Below are positions 51,344 to 59,810 of a DNA stretch of 64,000 nt, in pieces. Origin of the DNA: Treponema sp. C6A8 (GTDB taxonomy: Bacteria; Spirochaetota; Spirochaetia; Treponematales; Treponemataceae). The position numbers and the translations under genes are program-made. Where the stretch lies: assembly GCF_000619925.1 (NCBI RefSeq), contig NZ_JHVB01000008.1, positions 1 to 64,000 on the forward strand. The letters run 5' to 3'. A model generated the notes under the pieces. It saw only the letters and a list, made by a program, of their open reading frames with translations. It did not search any database and was not told the origin of the DNA. Each line of letters opens with the position of its first letter. Within the stretch, counting starts at the first letter, position 1.

Positions 51344-51351
51344 ATTTCTTT

Positions 51352-51492
51352 AGGTGACAGGTTCCAGGTTCTAGGTTCCAGGGGCGTTGCGGGGATGTGC
51401 CCCGCAGAGGGGGTAGCGTAAGATGCTGCGCCAGCAGCAACTGGAGCGAGGGGGAGACCTCCCCCATCCCTATAACCTGACACCTATAACCT
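51352..51492 (+). repeat. Family-2 GC-rich structured repeat, copy B (full)
   Basis: Left ends AGGTGACAGGTTCCAGG and right ends CCTATAACCTGACACCTATA frame hairpins TGCGGGG/CCCCGCA, TGCTG-cgc-CAGCA and GGGGGAG-ac-CTCCCCC joined by GAGGGGGTAGCG. Stem sequences differ from copy A by matched changes. It fills the gap between glyS and the AKR gene and ends 2 bp from the glyS stop codon. Confidence 0.8.
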
Positions 51493-51493
51493 C

Positions 51494-52972
51494 TTACCTT
51501 TCTACCGGCTTATAATTCTTTATAGCCTTCTGAATGAAGAATACCAAATCATCCAGAGAAACGCGTTCCTGTTCCATGCTGTCGCGGAAGCGGACTGTAA
51601 CAGTGTTGAAGAGCTCGTTCTTTGAACCGTCTTCTTTTGTTTCCTGAATTGTATCGTAGTCTACAGTTACACAGAATGGAGTACCAACTTCGTCCTGGCG
51701 GCGGTAGCGTTTACCTACAGTTCCAGAAGTATCGTAGTCAGTTACAAAGTCTTCCTTAAGCAGGTGCTGGATTTCCTTTGCCTTTTCTGCAAGACCGTCT
51801 TTCTTCATCAATGGCAATACTGCAACAGTGATTGGTGCAAGGCGTGGGTCAAGATGAAGTACAGTTCTGTAGTCATCTTTTCCGTCTGTACCAACGTTCT
51901 GCTCTTCGTAAGCTTCGCAGAGGAACATGAGGAAGTTGCGGTTAAGACCAGCAGAAGTTTCAATTACGTATGGAACATAGCGTTTGTTTCCATCTTCCTG
52001 GTCGATATAAGACATATCCTTCTTTGAGTATTCCATGTGCTGGCTAAGGTCAAAGTCAGTACGGCTGTGAATACCTTCAATCTCTTCAAATCCGATCGGG
52101 AAATTGTATGTAATATCGTAAGCGTCTTTAGCATAGTGAGCAAGCTTGTCGTGGTGGTGCCACTTAAGCTGTTTTTCAGGGATACCGTACTTGAGGTAGA
52201 ATGCCCAGCGGTCTTTTCTCCAGCGCTCAAAGGTTTCGTCTTCAGTTCCAGGTTTACAGAAATATTCCATTTCCATCTGCTCGAATTCGCAGGTACGGAA
52301 AATGAAGTTCTTGAAAATGATTTCGTTACGGAAAGATTTACCAACCTGAGCAACACCAAATGGTACTTTCATGCGGTTTGACTGAACGATGTTCTTGAAG
52401 TCTGTAAAAATACCCTGACATGTTTCAGGACGAAGGTAAATAAGGTGAGATTCATCAGCAATTGGTCCCTGATATGTTTTGAACATAAGGTTGAATTCGC
52501 GGACTGCAGTGTATTTGCGTTCCTTGCTTCCGCAGGTAGGACAGTTGATGTTTGCGTCAATGTACTCTTTCATTTCTTCATGAGTCATTGTATCAACAGG
52601 TTTTCCAGGATCTTTGTCAGGATTAGCTGCAACAAAGTCTTCGATAAGTTTATCTGCACGGTGGCGTGCCTGACACTCCAGACAGTCAATCATAGGGTCA
52701 GAAAAGTGATCTACGTGACCAGAAGCCTTCCATGTTGTGTGGTGCTGGAAAATTGCTGAATCAAGTCCAACAACATCATCATGAAGCTGAGTCATGTAAT
52801 GCCACCATTCGTTCTGAATGTTTCTTTTGAATTCTACGCCAAGAGGACCGTAATCCCATGCGCCGGCCTGACCGCCGTAAATTTCTGAAGCCTGATATAC
52901 AAAACCACGTCTCTTACAAAGACTGATGATTTTGTCCAACGTACATGCATGTGTGTCTTTTGTGTCTGCCAT
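51494..52972 (-). CDS. glyS: Glycyl-tRNA synthetase, single-chain (eukaryote/archaea-like dimeric) type
   Basis: Charges tRNA-Gly with glycine. The 492-aa class-II enzyme has motif-1 region FVYQASEIYGGQAGAWDYGPLG, a zinc-ribbon-like CLEC...CPTCG insertion, motif 2 RPETCQGIFTDF, the FRTCEFEQMEMEYF region and motif 3 SAGLNRNFLM, then an anticodon-binding domain with PITVAVLPLMKKDGL. This is the one-chain GlyRS, not the alpha2beta2 form. AAGGA precedes the ATG. The repeat element abuts its stop. Confidence 0.95.
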   Translation of the reverse strand: MADTKDTHACTLDKIISLCKRRGFVYQASEIYGGQAGAWDYGPLGVEFKRNIQNEWWHYMTQLHDDVVGLDSAIFQHHTTWKASGHVDHFSDPMIDCLECQARHRADKLIEDFVAANPDKDPGKPVDTMTHEEMKEYIDANINCPTCGSKERKYTAVREFNLMFKTYQGPIADESHLIYLRPETCQGIFTDFKNIVQSNRMKVPFGVAQVGKSFRNEIIFKNFIFRTCEFEQMEMEYFCKPGTEDETFERWRKDRWAFYLKYGIPEKQLKWHHHDKLAHYAKDAYDITYNFPIGFEEIEGIHSRTDFDLSQHMEYSKKDMSYIDQEDGNKRYVPYVIETSAGLNRNFLMFLCEAYEEQNVGTDGKDDYRTVLHLDPRLAPITVAVLPLMKKDGLAEKAKEIQHLLKEDFVTDYDTSGTVGKRYRRQDEVGTPFCVTVDYDTIQETKEDGSKNELFNTVTVRFRDSMEQERVSLDDLVFFIQKAIKNYKPVER

Positions 52973-53052
52973 TTTTTATTCCTTTTGCGACGCCGGTTTG
53001 CGCCGCGTGAATTAATTTAATGGAGAAAACATACCATAAAAAAGGAAAATAG

Positions 53053-53979
53053 TTAAGGCTCGTCAACGTTTTCAAGATTTCCGAAGTCCGTATCACCGTC
53101 AAAAATCTCTTTTTTCTTTTCAGCTTCCTTAGCCATAATAATGGCAGACATATCAATAACATTAGGATAGTTTGTCATATCCTTCATCATCGTATTTTTA
53201 GCGTGAAGGTCAAATTTCTTAATCAAAACCGTATGAATAAAAGTTCTGATTGCCTCCTTGTATCTTAAAGGCATGGAATTTGTAAAGAGAAATACAGCTG
53301 TGTTATCCATAATACGGAAGACAACAGAAGGACATACAATAGTCGTTCGCCCGAAGGTAAAGGAAATATTATTAAAAACAGCATTTTCCTTAAAAAGATG
53401 GGCAGAATTTTCACTGAAAGTACAGGCAAAACCTACAGAACTTATGTTGTTAATCTGAATTTCATAAAGCTTGTTGTCATTAACAAAGCAGGCAGAAATA
53501 ACCTTAATATCCTTACAGTCAAGACGGATATACTTTCGGTTACCCTTGGCACCATTCAGTTCCAGAATCTTTTCAAAATTATTAAGCAGAATAGAGGTAG
53601 ACGTACTTATAATATGAAAACCGCACTGAAGGGTTAGATGTTCCAGAAAAAGCTGCTGATCGCTTGTTGTTGCACGTTCAGAAACAACTCCGATAAAAAT
53701 CGTACGCAAAACAGGGTCATCTTTATAGGAAAGGATGTAATTAAACCACTGCTTGAAGGTCATTGTGTGGTCTATGTTAATAAAGAGCATTGCATCCTTA
53801 TTTTCCAGCATGATAGGCTTGGTCGAAGGAATATCCGGGAGTACGTAAATTTCGTACTCCTCATCTCTAAGAGGCTCAATTATACCTTTATCAAAAGAGA
53901 GAGGCGGATTTAGAAAAAATATCTTGCGGCCAAACTTAGGGTTTTCCCGCGAAGGTGATGCAACGTTGTCTTCACTCAT
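53053..53979 (-). CDS. PilZ-domain protein (c-di-GMP receptor candidate)
   Basis: A 308-aa protein. An N-terminal receiver-like region of about 125 residues is followed by a PilZ-type domain: the RxxxR motif is NRKYIRLD and the NxSxxG motif is NNISSVG, both required for c-di-GMP binding. The C-terminus is polar (DGDTDFGNLENVDEP). The start at 53979 is chosen because TATAAT ends 6 nt before that ATG; the two in-frame codons upstream lie within the promoter. It may link c-di-GMP to motility or envelope functions, in line with the EAL and HD-GYP genes in the window. Confidence 0.78.
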   Translation of the reverse strand: MSEDNVASPSRENPKFGRKIFFLNPPLSFDKGIIEPLRDEEYEIYVLPDIPSTKPIMLENKDAMLFINIDHTMTFKQWFNYILSYKDDPVLRTIFIGVVSERATTSDQQLFLEHLTLQCGFHIISTSTSILLNNFEKILELNGAKGNRKYIRLDCKDIKVISACFVNDNKLYEIQINNISSVGFACTFSENSAHLFKENAVFNNISFTFGRTTIVCPSVVFRIMDNTAVFLFTNSMPLRYKEAIRTFIHTVLIKKFDLHAKNTMMKDMTNYPNVIDMSAIIMAKEAEKKKEIFDGDTDFGNLENVDEP

Positions 53980-54006
53980 AGCCATATTATATAATACCAC
54001 AGCTTG

Positions 54007-55002
54007 TTATATTTTACAAAAAGTTTTTTCTTCCTCTTCGGGGCACTTAGAAAAGAACTCTTCTATGCGGGTCCGCAGGTCATCATTGTCTTTTGCGTTC
54101 AAAAACTGGGTCTGGGCGTAGTGGGCAAACTTAAAATTATCGCAGAAGTAGGTAAAAAAGCGCTGAAGTCTTGTCTTCCAGAACTCAGGCGGCTGGTACT
54201 TTTCTATGTCAGAAATGTAGTCAAAAGCCAGCTGCTTCATATTAACAGAAAACGGCCCTCTTTCATTTTTCAGCTGGCGGAAAATCCAGGGCTTCTGAAC
54301 GCAGGCGCGGGAAATCATCACTCCTTTTACGCCGGGTGCCGTTGCAAGTGCATTTTTCAGACTGTTTTCATCCTTTACGTTGCCGTTCAAATAAACCGGC
54401 ATATCAGGATAACGCTCGCAAAGCTTCTGACAGTAAAAATATCGGGCTGGTCGGGTAAGCTTTTCCTTTTTTGTACGAGGATGAAGAGTCAAAAGTTCAA
54501 CTCCGTTTGCAAGGAGCATATCACAGAAAGAAAAAAATCCGTCATCAGTAAAATTGTCATCGCCAAGGCGAAGCTTTACAGAAAAGCGTTTTTTCATTTC
54601 AAGGCCGGCACTCTTATTCCATTCTTCCACTACCCTGCCAACCCTTTTTACCATTTCTTCAGTTTCAGAAAGAGGCTTGAGCATCCAGGCGATTCCTGCC
54701 CCGTAGCGGTAAATATCAGGGGCAGAACAGCCCATATTAATATCAAGACCAAGTCCAGGAAGCTTGCATAAAACCTGAGCAGCCTTTTCCATATGTTCTG
54801 CATCGTGCCCCGTAAGCTGCCAGACAACTTTTTCCGGTACGGGTGCGGGATCAATATAGTATTTTTCAAACTGGCCGCCGGTAAGAAGGGTGCCTGCGTT
54901 AATCATCTCAGTAAAGTATTCATCACAGCCGCCAAACTTTTCTATTAAAATTCTAAATGCCGGATGAGAAATAGTCGCCATTGGACCGCTTATCAATTTC
55001 AT
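54007..55002 (-). CDS. tRNA-dihydrouridine synthase (Dus family)
   Basis: Reduces uridine to dihydrouridine in tRNA, using FMN and NADPH. The 331-aa TIM-barrel protein has the start MKLISGPMATISHPAFR, the substrate loop VWQLTGHD, the catalytic Cys92 in DINMGCSAP, VKLRLGDD, HPRTKKEKLTRPA, YLNGNVKDE and MISRACVQKPWIF. It shows the Dus pattern but I cannot assign A, B or C. Its ATG is 22 bp from the divergent CYTH gene. Confidence 0.9.
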   Translation of the reverse strand: MKLISGPMATISHPAFRILIEKFGGCDEYFTEMINAGTLLTGGQFEKYYIDPAPVPEKVVWQLTGHDAEHMEKAAQVLCKLPGLGLDINMGCSAPDIYRYGAGIAWMLKPLSETEEMVKRVGRVVEEWNKSAGLEMKKRFSVKLRLGDDNFTDDGFFSFCDMLLANGVELLTLHPRTKKEKLTRPARYFYCQKLCERYPDMPVYLNGNVKDENSLKNALATAPGVKGVMISRACVQKPWIFRQLKNERGPFSVNMKQLAFDYISDIEKYQPPEFWKTRLQRFFTYFCDNFKFAHYAQTQFLNAKDNDDLRTRIEEFFSKCPEEEEKTFCKI

Positions 55003-55018
55003 GCTTCTAGTGTATATT
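54990..55018 (+). promoter_or_regulatory. Promoter of the CYTH gene, inside dus codons (predicted leaderless)
   Basis: TTATCA (-35, 54990-54995), 17 bp and TATATT (-10, 55013-55018) end 6 nt before the CYTH ATG. The -35 lies within the first codons of the divergent dus gene. Confidence 0.6.
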
Positions 55019-55024
55019 TTTTTT

Positions 55025-55627
55025 ATGAATTATGAAATTGAATTAAAGGCTCACGTAAAAAATCGCGAAGAAGTAATAGAAAAGCTCAATAAAGCAGCAG
55101 CATACCTTGGCCACACAGAAAAAGAGGACGATTACTATCATTTTGAACTGCTTCAGGGAAAAGTTGCTCCTGACGGCCGTGATTTTATTTCTGCCCGCAT
55201 CAGAAAGGAAACACTCACCCTGAATGGGGAAAAATCTTCTACCTGCTACATGACTTATAAAAGGAAGGAAATTAAAAAAAATGAAGACGGCACGGAAATC
55301 GAAGTAAACGAAGAAAACGAAATCACATTTGAAAATGCCGCGCCTCTGGAAATTTTATTTTCTGACCTGGGCGGAAAAATCGACCTTCACAAATCAAAAT
55401 CAGTTGAACAGTGGAGCCTTTGCAAAAATGGAGAAAAAGCTCACGTAGAACTCTGCGAAGTTCCTCCTCTCGGAGATTTTCTGGAAATCGAAATCATCAA
55501 AAATCAGAATGACGAAGAAACTGTCAAAAAATGTAAAAAATTTATAGAAGAAATTTTTGCAGACTGCGGTATTTCAAAGGAAATGATTGAGCCCCGCTAC
55601 TACCGCGACATGCTGAAAAGCCTGTAG
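55025..55627 (+). CDS. CYTH-domain (class IV adenylyl cyclase / ThTPase-like) protein
   Basis: A 200-aa protein with the CYTH signature EIELK (E4, E6, K8) and a tunnel of alternating charged strands (DFISARIRKETL, YMTYKRKE, KSKSVEQWSL, FLEIEII). Members bind triphosphorylated ligands with metal and act as triphosphatases or cyclases; the substrate is unknown. ATG 55025 follows the -10 by 6 nt with no Shine-Dalgarno; an in-frame start at 55001 would lie upstream of the predicted transcription start. Confidence 0.85.
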   Translation: MNYEIELKAHVKNREEVIEKLNKAAAYLGHTEKEDDYYHFELLQGKVAPDGRDFISARIRKETLTLNGEKSSTCYMTYKRKEIKKNEDGTEIEVNEENEITFENAAPLEILFSDLGGKIDLHKSKSVEQWSLCKNGEKAHVELCEVPPLGDFLEIEIIKNQNDEETVKKCKKFIEEIFADCGISKEMIEPRYYRDMLKSL

Positions 55628-55691
55628 ACTTCCACGGTCGAAGTTGTGGGAATAAAAATTATGCTTTATACTTTATAAAAGAGGTATCCGC

Positions 55692-56438
55692 ATGTTTGAC
55701 AGAAAAAAATACAAATACTTTGCGCGACAACAGTTAAGCGGCCGATGGAGCATCCCTGTAATCATTACGATAATCACAGGGCTTGTCATGATTATTTTTG
55801 CAATTCCAGAAGCAGTTGAAACTTTCCGTGCTCTTCCTGAATTATGGGATATTGATTTTTCAGAACCAAATTCATTTTCAATCGCAATAAATGCAGCCAG
55901 TGGAAGCAATACTTCAACTCTGCTTTCTTACATTCAGATTGCAGTAAGCGCTATTTTTGAAATGGCAGGAATCTGTGTTTACTTAAAAATGAGCCGTTCG
56001 CCGGAACCAGTTCATCTTTCAGATTTTTTTGAAGGCCTGAACAAGTGGCTTCGTGCAATCTTTGCCGCCCTCTGGACTTCCATCTGGATTTTCCTCTGGT
56101 CTCTTCTTTTTGTAATTCCGGGAATTATAAAACTTTTTGCTTACTCGCAGACAATGTTTATCACAGCAGAATACAAGTCTGTCTCAGTTCCAAAAGCCCT
56201 GAGAATTTCAAATATCATTACAAACGGCCATAAAATGGATTTGTTTATCATGATCCTGAGCTTTTTGGGCTGGGCAATTCTTGCTTCAATTCCGGCAGGG
56301 CTTGGATTTATCTTCCTTAAGCCATACATGAAGCTGAGTTTTATAAATGCCTACCACGCAATGATGAAAGAAGCTTTGGAAACCGGTAAATTAAGACCGG
56401 AAGATTTACAGAAAGCGGAGATTAATTACAATGAATAA
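55692..56438 (+). CDS. DUF975-type integral membrane protein
   Basis: A 248-aa protein with about five or six hydrophobic segments and the DUF975 pattern: YFARQQLSGRWSIPVII at the N-terminus, SDFFEGLNKWLRAIF and a PGIIKLFAYSQTMFITAE segment. Its function is unknown. AGAGG lies 8 nt before ATG. Its 3' end overlaps the sppA start by 8 bp, so the two are coupled. Confidence 0.8.
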   Translation: MFDRKKYKYFARQQLSGRWSIPVIITIITGLVMIIFAIPEAVETFRALPELWDIDFSEPNSFSIAINAASGSNTSTLLSYIQIAVSAIFEMAGICVYLKMSRSPEPVHLSDFFEGLNKWLRAIFAALWTSIWIFLWSLLFVIPGIIKLFAYSQTMFITAEYKSVSVPKALRISNIITNGHKMDLFIMILSFLGWAILASIPAGLGFIFLKPYMKLSFINAYHAMMKEALETGKLRPEDLQKAEINYNE

Positions 56439-57447
56439 AGATACTAAATCAGGAATTATAGTTTTTTCTCTTCTTATTGCGGTGATTATCGCAGTAACCA
56501 TCCTCAGTTTGAAAGGCGGAAAAGAAACTTCAATTAAAATTTCTTCTTCTGACAAGGATAATCAGATTGTACTGGATAAAAACTTTGATAAAGAGGAATC
56601 TAAAACTTATAAAGGCGAATATGTTGCCGCTCTTTATATTGAAGGCGTAATTCAGGAAGAAAATCAGAATTACAATCAGAAATGGCTGCTTTCTACTATA
56701 AAGAAGCTGAAAAATGACAGCAAAAATCAGGGTATCGTTCTCTTCCTTGAAACTCCGGGCGGAGCAGTTTATCAGGCTGATGAAGTTTACCTTGCCCTGC
56801 AGGATTACAAAACTTCGGGCAAAAAAGTTTATGCCTATATGGGAAGTATGGCAGCTTCGGGCGGATATTACATTGCCTGCGCTGCTAACGAAATCTGGGC
56901 AAACCGCAACACCCTTACAGGTTCAATCGGCGTAATTTCTGCCCAGTTTGTTGATATTTCAAGCCTCTTAAAAGAAAAGGGAATCCGCACGACAATAATT
57001 CATTCTGGAAAAAACAAGGCTATGGGTCACATGACAGAAGCCTACACTCAGGAGCAGCTTGATATCATGCAGTCAATCTGTGATGAATGCTACGACCAGT
57101 TTACTTCAATTGTTTCTACCAGCCGCCAGATGCCGCTTGCCGAAGTCCGAACACTTGCTGACGGCCGCATTTACACAGCCCGCCAGGCTCTGGAAAACAA
57201 ACTGATTGACCACGTTGATTCATGGGAAAACTGCCTTTCAACTTTCACAGAAAAGGTGCTGGAAAAACCTGGCATTAAAATTGAAACTTACAAGAAAGAA
57301 AAGAAACAGAATATCCGTGATTACCTTACCGGCCAGATTTCAGATTTGTTCATGAATCAGACTGCCGCTCAGCTTGGAATTCCTGTAAAGGCAATGAAGG
57401 AAATCAACCAGCTTAGCGACGGCCCTATGTACATGTACATTCAATAA
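56431..57447 (+). CDS. sppA: Signal peptide peptidase SppA
   Basis: A membrane-anchored serine protease that degrades leftover signal peptides. The 338-aa protein has an N-terminal membrane helix (about 8-28), FLETPGGAVYQADEVY, the nucleophile serine in MAASGGYYIA (about residue 142) and the general-base Lys in HSGKNKAMG (about 194). The short single-domain form fits bacterial SppA. It is translationally coupled to DUF975 and ends at a family-3 repeat. Confidence 0.92.
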   Translation: MNKDTKSGIIVFSLLIAVIIAVTILSLKGGKETSIKISSSDKDNQIVLDKNFDKEESKTYKGEYVAALYIEGVIQEENQNYNQKWLLSTIKKLKNDSKNQGIVLFLETPGGAVYQADEVYLALQDYKTSGKKVYAYMGSMAASGGYYIACAANEIWANRNTLTGSIGVISAQFVDISSLLKEKGIRTTIIHSGKNKAMGHMTEAYTQEQLDIMQSICDECYDQFTSIVSTSRQMPLAEVRTLADGRIYTARQALENKLIDHVDSWENCLSTFTEKVLEKPGIKIETYKKEKKQNIRDYLTGQISDLFMNQTAAQLGIPVKAMKEINQLSDGPMYMYIQ

Positions 57448-57451
57448 TAAA

Positions 57452-57520
57452 TAGCCGCAGATATACACAGATGAAGGCAGATAAAAAAATCTGCGAAAAT
57501 CTGTATCCCATCTGTGGCTA
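57452..57520 (-). repeat. Family-3 CACAGAT palindromic repeat, copy 2
   Basis: On the minus strand it begins TAGCCACAGATGGGA, followed by CAGATTTTC and ATCTGTG arms, matching the copy at 3162 closely. It lies between convergent genes, probably ends both transcripts, and its first three bases are the TAG stop of the methyltransferase gene. Confidence 0.75.
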
Positions 57521-58507
57521 AATTCTTTTTATCAGATAAAGCGAAGCCTTCTTACCGTTAATAAGAGTATGAAGGCTTTTTTCTATTTTAAGCCCTTTTT
57601 CTGCAAGACTTGCTTCTAATTCTTCTTTTCTGGCAGACAAAATCACAATCTTACCTTCCGGCTTTACAATGCGCAAAAGAGAATCAAAGGTCTTATTATA
57701 GAAGATTTTTATATCACCGATATCTTCGTAAAAGCCCCATGGCGGATCAGTAATTACGCAGTCAACTTCGGCATCGGAAATATGATTTAAATCAAAGGCA
57801 TCTGCCACGCGCAGGTCCACCCTTTCATCTGCCATCTGCTTTTTGGCACCTATAAGTTCCACCTGTTCCGGACTGATGTCGCTGACGTAAAGCTTAGAAG
57901 GCTTAAACTTCTTGATAAGCTGCACAGGAATTGAGCCGTAACCTGCGAAGACGTCAGCAAGAACCATATCCGGCTTGAGTTCTGCAAAAACACCCATCAA
58001 ATAGGCAACTTCAGGACGCAGTTCACCCTTATTGAGATTTTTTTCTGTAAATTCACGTTTAGCAATCAGTTCTCCGCAAAAAGAAAAACCGTCTCGGCGA
58101 ATAGAATACCAGACTTCGGTAGAAGGACTGAGGCGGTCAAGAGAAAGCTTGGAATTTGCAAGAACCGTTTCTTCTGCCTTGCGGGCAACAGTCTTATCAA
58201 CCTTTGCAAACTGATTTTCCTGAATAAAGCGAACGCGGAAGGTGCCCTTATTTATCAGATAATAATGTTTTTGCTGGGCGACGGCATTTACCATCAGCTT
58301 AAAATTTGCATTTTTAAAAGTCTTTATTACAAAAAAAGTGTTGTTAAAATAAATAACTTTTTCTAAATCACGGGAATTTCCGTCAAAACGGTAATGTACA
58401 AAACCGTCGTAAACCTTTATTATTTTAGCACCCTTTACAGCGTGCGGAAAATCAGCGGCGACCACATCTTCAAAACCTGTCGCGAAGCTTGAAACAAATT
58501 CTGCCAT
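57518..58507 (-). CDS. SAM-dependent RNA methyltransferase (RlmL/Trm14-like)
   Basis: A 329-aa protein. The N-terminal part resembles a THUMP/ferredoxin-like RNA-binding region (FATGFEDVVAADFP start), then a Rossmann methyltransferase with DVFAGYGSIPVQLI (SAM site), YVSDISPEQ and the catalytic TDPPWGFYE. The DPPW form of the NPPY motif suggests base methylation (N2-guanine type) on RNA. The exact target is unknown. The stop codon TAG is contributed by the adjacent CACAGAT repeat. Confidence 0.8.
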   Translation of the reverse strand: MAEFVSSFATGFEDVVAADFPHAVKGAKIIKVYDGFVHYRFDGNSRDLEKVIYFNNTFFVIKTFKNANFKLMVNAVAQQKHYYLINKGTFRVRFIQENQFAKVDKTVARKAEETVLANSKLSLDRLSPSTEVWYSIRRDGFSFCGELIAKREFTEKNLNKGELRPEVAYLMGVFAELKPDMVLADVFAGYGSIPVQLIKKFKPSKLYVSDISPEQVELIGAKKQMADERVDLRVADAFDLNHISDAEVDCVITDPPWGFYEDIGDIKIFYNKTFDSLLRIVKPEGKIVILSARKEELEASLAEKGLKIEKSLHTLINGKKASLYLIKRI

Positions 58508-58540
58508 GCATCAAATGTACTAAAAACCGCCTTTTGAATC

Positions 58541-58570
58541 TAGACACACAAGGCCAATTTCCTATATATT
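58541..58570 (+). promoter_or_regulatory. Promoter of the infC operon
   Basis: TAGACA (-35) and TATATT (-10) lie 18 bp apart, about 85-90 bp before infC, so this gene has a true leader, unlike many others here. Confidence 0.6.
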
Positions 58571-58597
58571 ATTAGAATACGTTATATGTAGAAAGTG

Positions 58598-58612
58598 TTT
58601 TACTTTGTAAAA
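58598..58612 (+). promoter_or_regulatory. Leader hairpin upstream of infC
   Basis: TTTTAC-ttt-GTAAAA stem-loop in the infC leader. In several bacteria the infC-rpmI-rplT leader is the site of autoregulation by L20 or IF3; a link here is speculative. Confidence 0.4.
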
Positions 58613-58658
58613 GAGGGCTTCCATTACCATTCTTTTGCATTAACACCTAGGAGGATAA

Positions 58659-59198
58659 TTGGCATACGTAAATGCAAACAACAGCAACAAAGGACAGAGA
58701 ATCAATGAAATGATTCGTGTTCGTGAGGTTCGACTTATCGATGATGAGGGCAACCAGCTCGGAATCGTTCCGACTAACCAGGCTCTCAATATGGCTAGGG
58801 ACAAAGACCTTGACCTTGTTGAAGTTTCACCAAATGCTAATCCACCGGTATGTAAAATACTTGATTATGGCAAATACCGATTTGAACAGGAAAAAAAGCT
58901 CCGAGATTCCAAGAAAAATCAGAAGGTATTAAAGTTGAAGGAAATCCGAATGCAGCCAAAAATTGGCTCAGGAGATCTTGATACTAAGGCCAAACATATT
59001 CAGGAATTCCTTGACGAGGGCGATAAGGTAAAAGTTACAATCCGTTTCCGCGGACGTGAACTTGCGCATACCGAACTCGGCTTTGAAGTAATGAATGAGG
59101 TGCTAAAGCGACTTACCTCGGCGTATAACATTGAAAAGCCTGCTGCAATGGACGGCAGAAACATGTCAATGACAATTTCAGCAAAAGCCGCAAAATAA
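58659..59198 (+). CDS. infC: Translation initiation factor IF-3
   Basis: Controls start-site selection on the 30S subunit. The 179-aa protein has the IF3 N-domain ([41 protein letters not shown]), a lysine-rich linker and the C-domain ([27 protein letters not shown]). The start codon is TTG with AGGAGG close by; rare start codons in infC underlie IF3 autoregulation in other bacteria (AUU in E. coli). It is followed by rpmI 11 bp downstream. Confidence 0.95.
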   Translation: MAYVNANNSNKGQRINEMIRVREVRLIDDEGNQLGIVPTNQALNMARDKDLDLVEVSPNANPPVCKILDYGKYRFEQEKKLRDSKKNQKVLKLKEIRMQPKIGSGDLDTKAKHIQEFLDEGDKVKVTIRFRGRELAHTELGFEVMNEVLKRLTSAYNIEKPAAMDGRNMSMTISAKAAK

Positions 59199-59209
59199 GG
59201 GGTTACAAA

Positions 59210-59410
59210 ATGCCTAAAATGAAGACAAAGAAGTCAGCTGCAAAACGTTATTCTTTAACAGGCACTGGCAAAGTAAAGCACAAGAAGCAGAATCTTCGTC
59301 ATATCTTGACAAAGAGATCTCAGAAGAGAAAGAGAAATCTTAGAGCAGCAGGTTATGTTGCTGAAGCAGATGCAAAGAAAATCAGAAAGCAGATGCTTCC
59401 ATACGCTTAA
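59210..59410 (+). CDS. rpmI: 50S ribosomal protein L35
   Basis: A 66-aa basic protein with [20 protein letters not shown] and KHILTKRS-like motifs of L35. It sits in the standard infC-rpmI-rplT order. Confidence 0.96.
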   Translation: MPKMKTKKSAAKRYSLTGTGKVKHKKQNLRHILTKRSQKRKRNLRAAGYVAEADAKKIRKQMLPYA

Positions 59411-59422
59411 TAGAGGTAGAAC

Positions 59423-59782
59423 ATGTCAAGAGCAATAGACGGAACAAAAAGAAAGAATCGCCGTGTAAAGATTTTGAAACTCGCTAAAGGTTTCATCGGC
59501 GACAGAAAATCAAACTACAAAGCTGCTAAAGATGCTGTAACAAAAGCATTGAACCACGCTTATGTAGACCGCCGTGATAAGAAACATGAATTCCGCGCTT
59601 TGTGGATTGCACGTATCAACGCAGCAGTTCGTGAAGAAGGTCTTTCATACTCACGTTTTATTGATGGATGTAACAAAGCAGGTATTAAATTGAACCGCAA
59701 GGCTCTTTCTAATATGGCTATTGAAGATCCAGCAGCTTTCAAAGCAGTTGTAGAAGCTGCTAAAAAAGCTCTTAAAGCTTAA
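59423..59782 (+). CDS. rplT: 50S ribosomal protein L20
   Basis: A 119-aa basic, helical protein with the L20 motifs [17 protein letters not shown] and [20 protein letters not shown]. It binds 23S rRNA early in 50S assembly and in many bacteria also represses its own operon. AGAGG precedes the ATG. Confidence 0.97.
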   Translation: MSRAIDGTKRKNRRVKILKLAKGFIGDRKSNYKAAKDAVTKALNHAYVDRRDKKHEFRALWIARINAAVREEGLSYSRFIDGCNKAGIKLNRKALSNMAIEDPAAFKAVVEAAKKALKA

Positions 59783-59810
59783 GTTAAAAACGACGTTTTA
59801 AGGAAACCAT

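Noticed and set aside
51352..51492. Glycine riboswitch or T-box associated with glyS
   Set aside because: The element lies after the glyS stop codon, not before the gene, and has the repeat-family structure.
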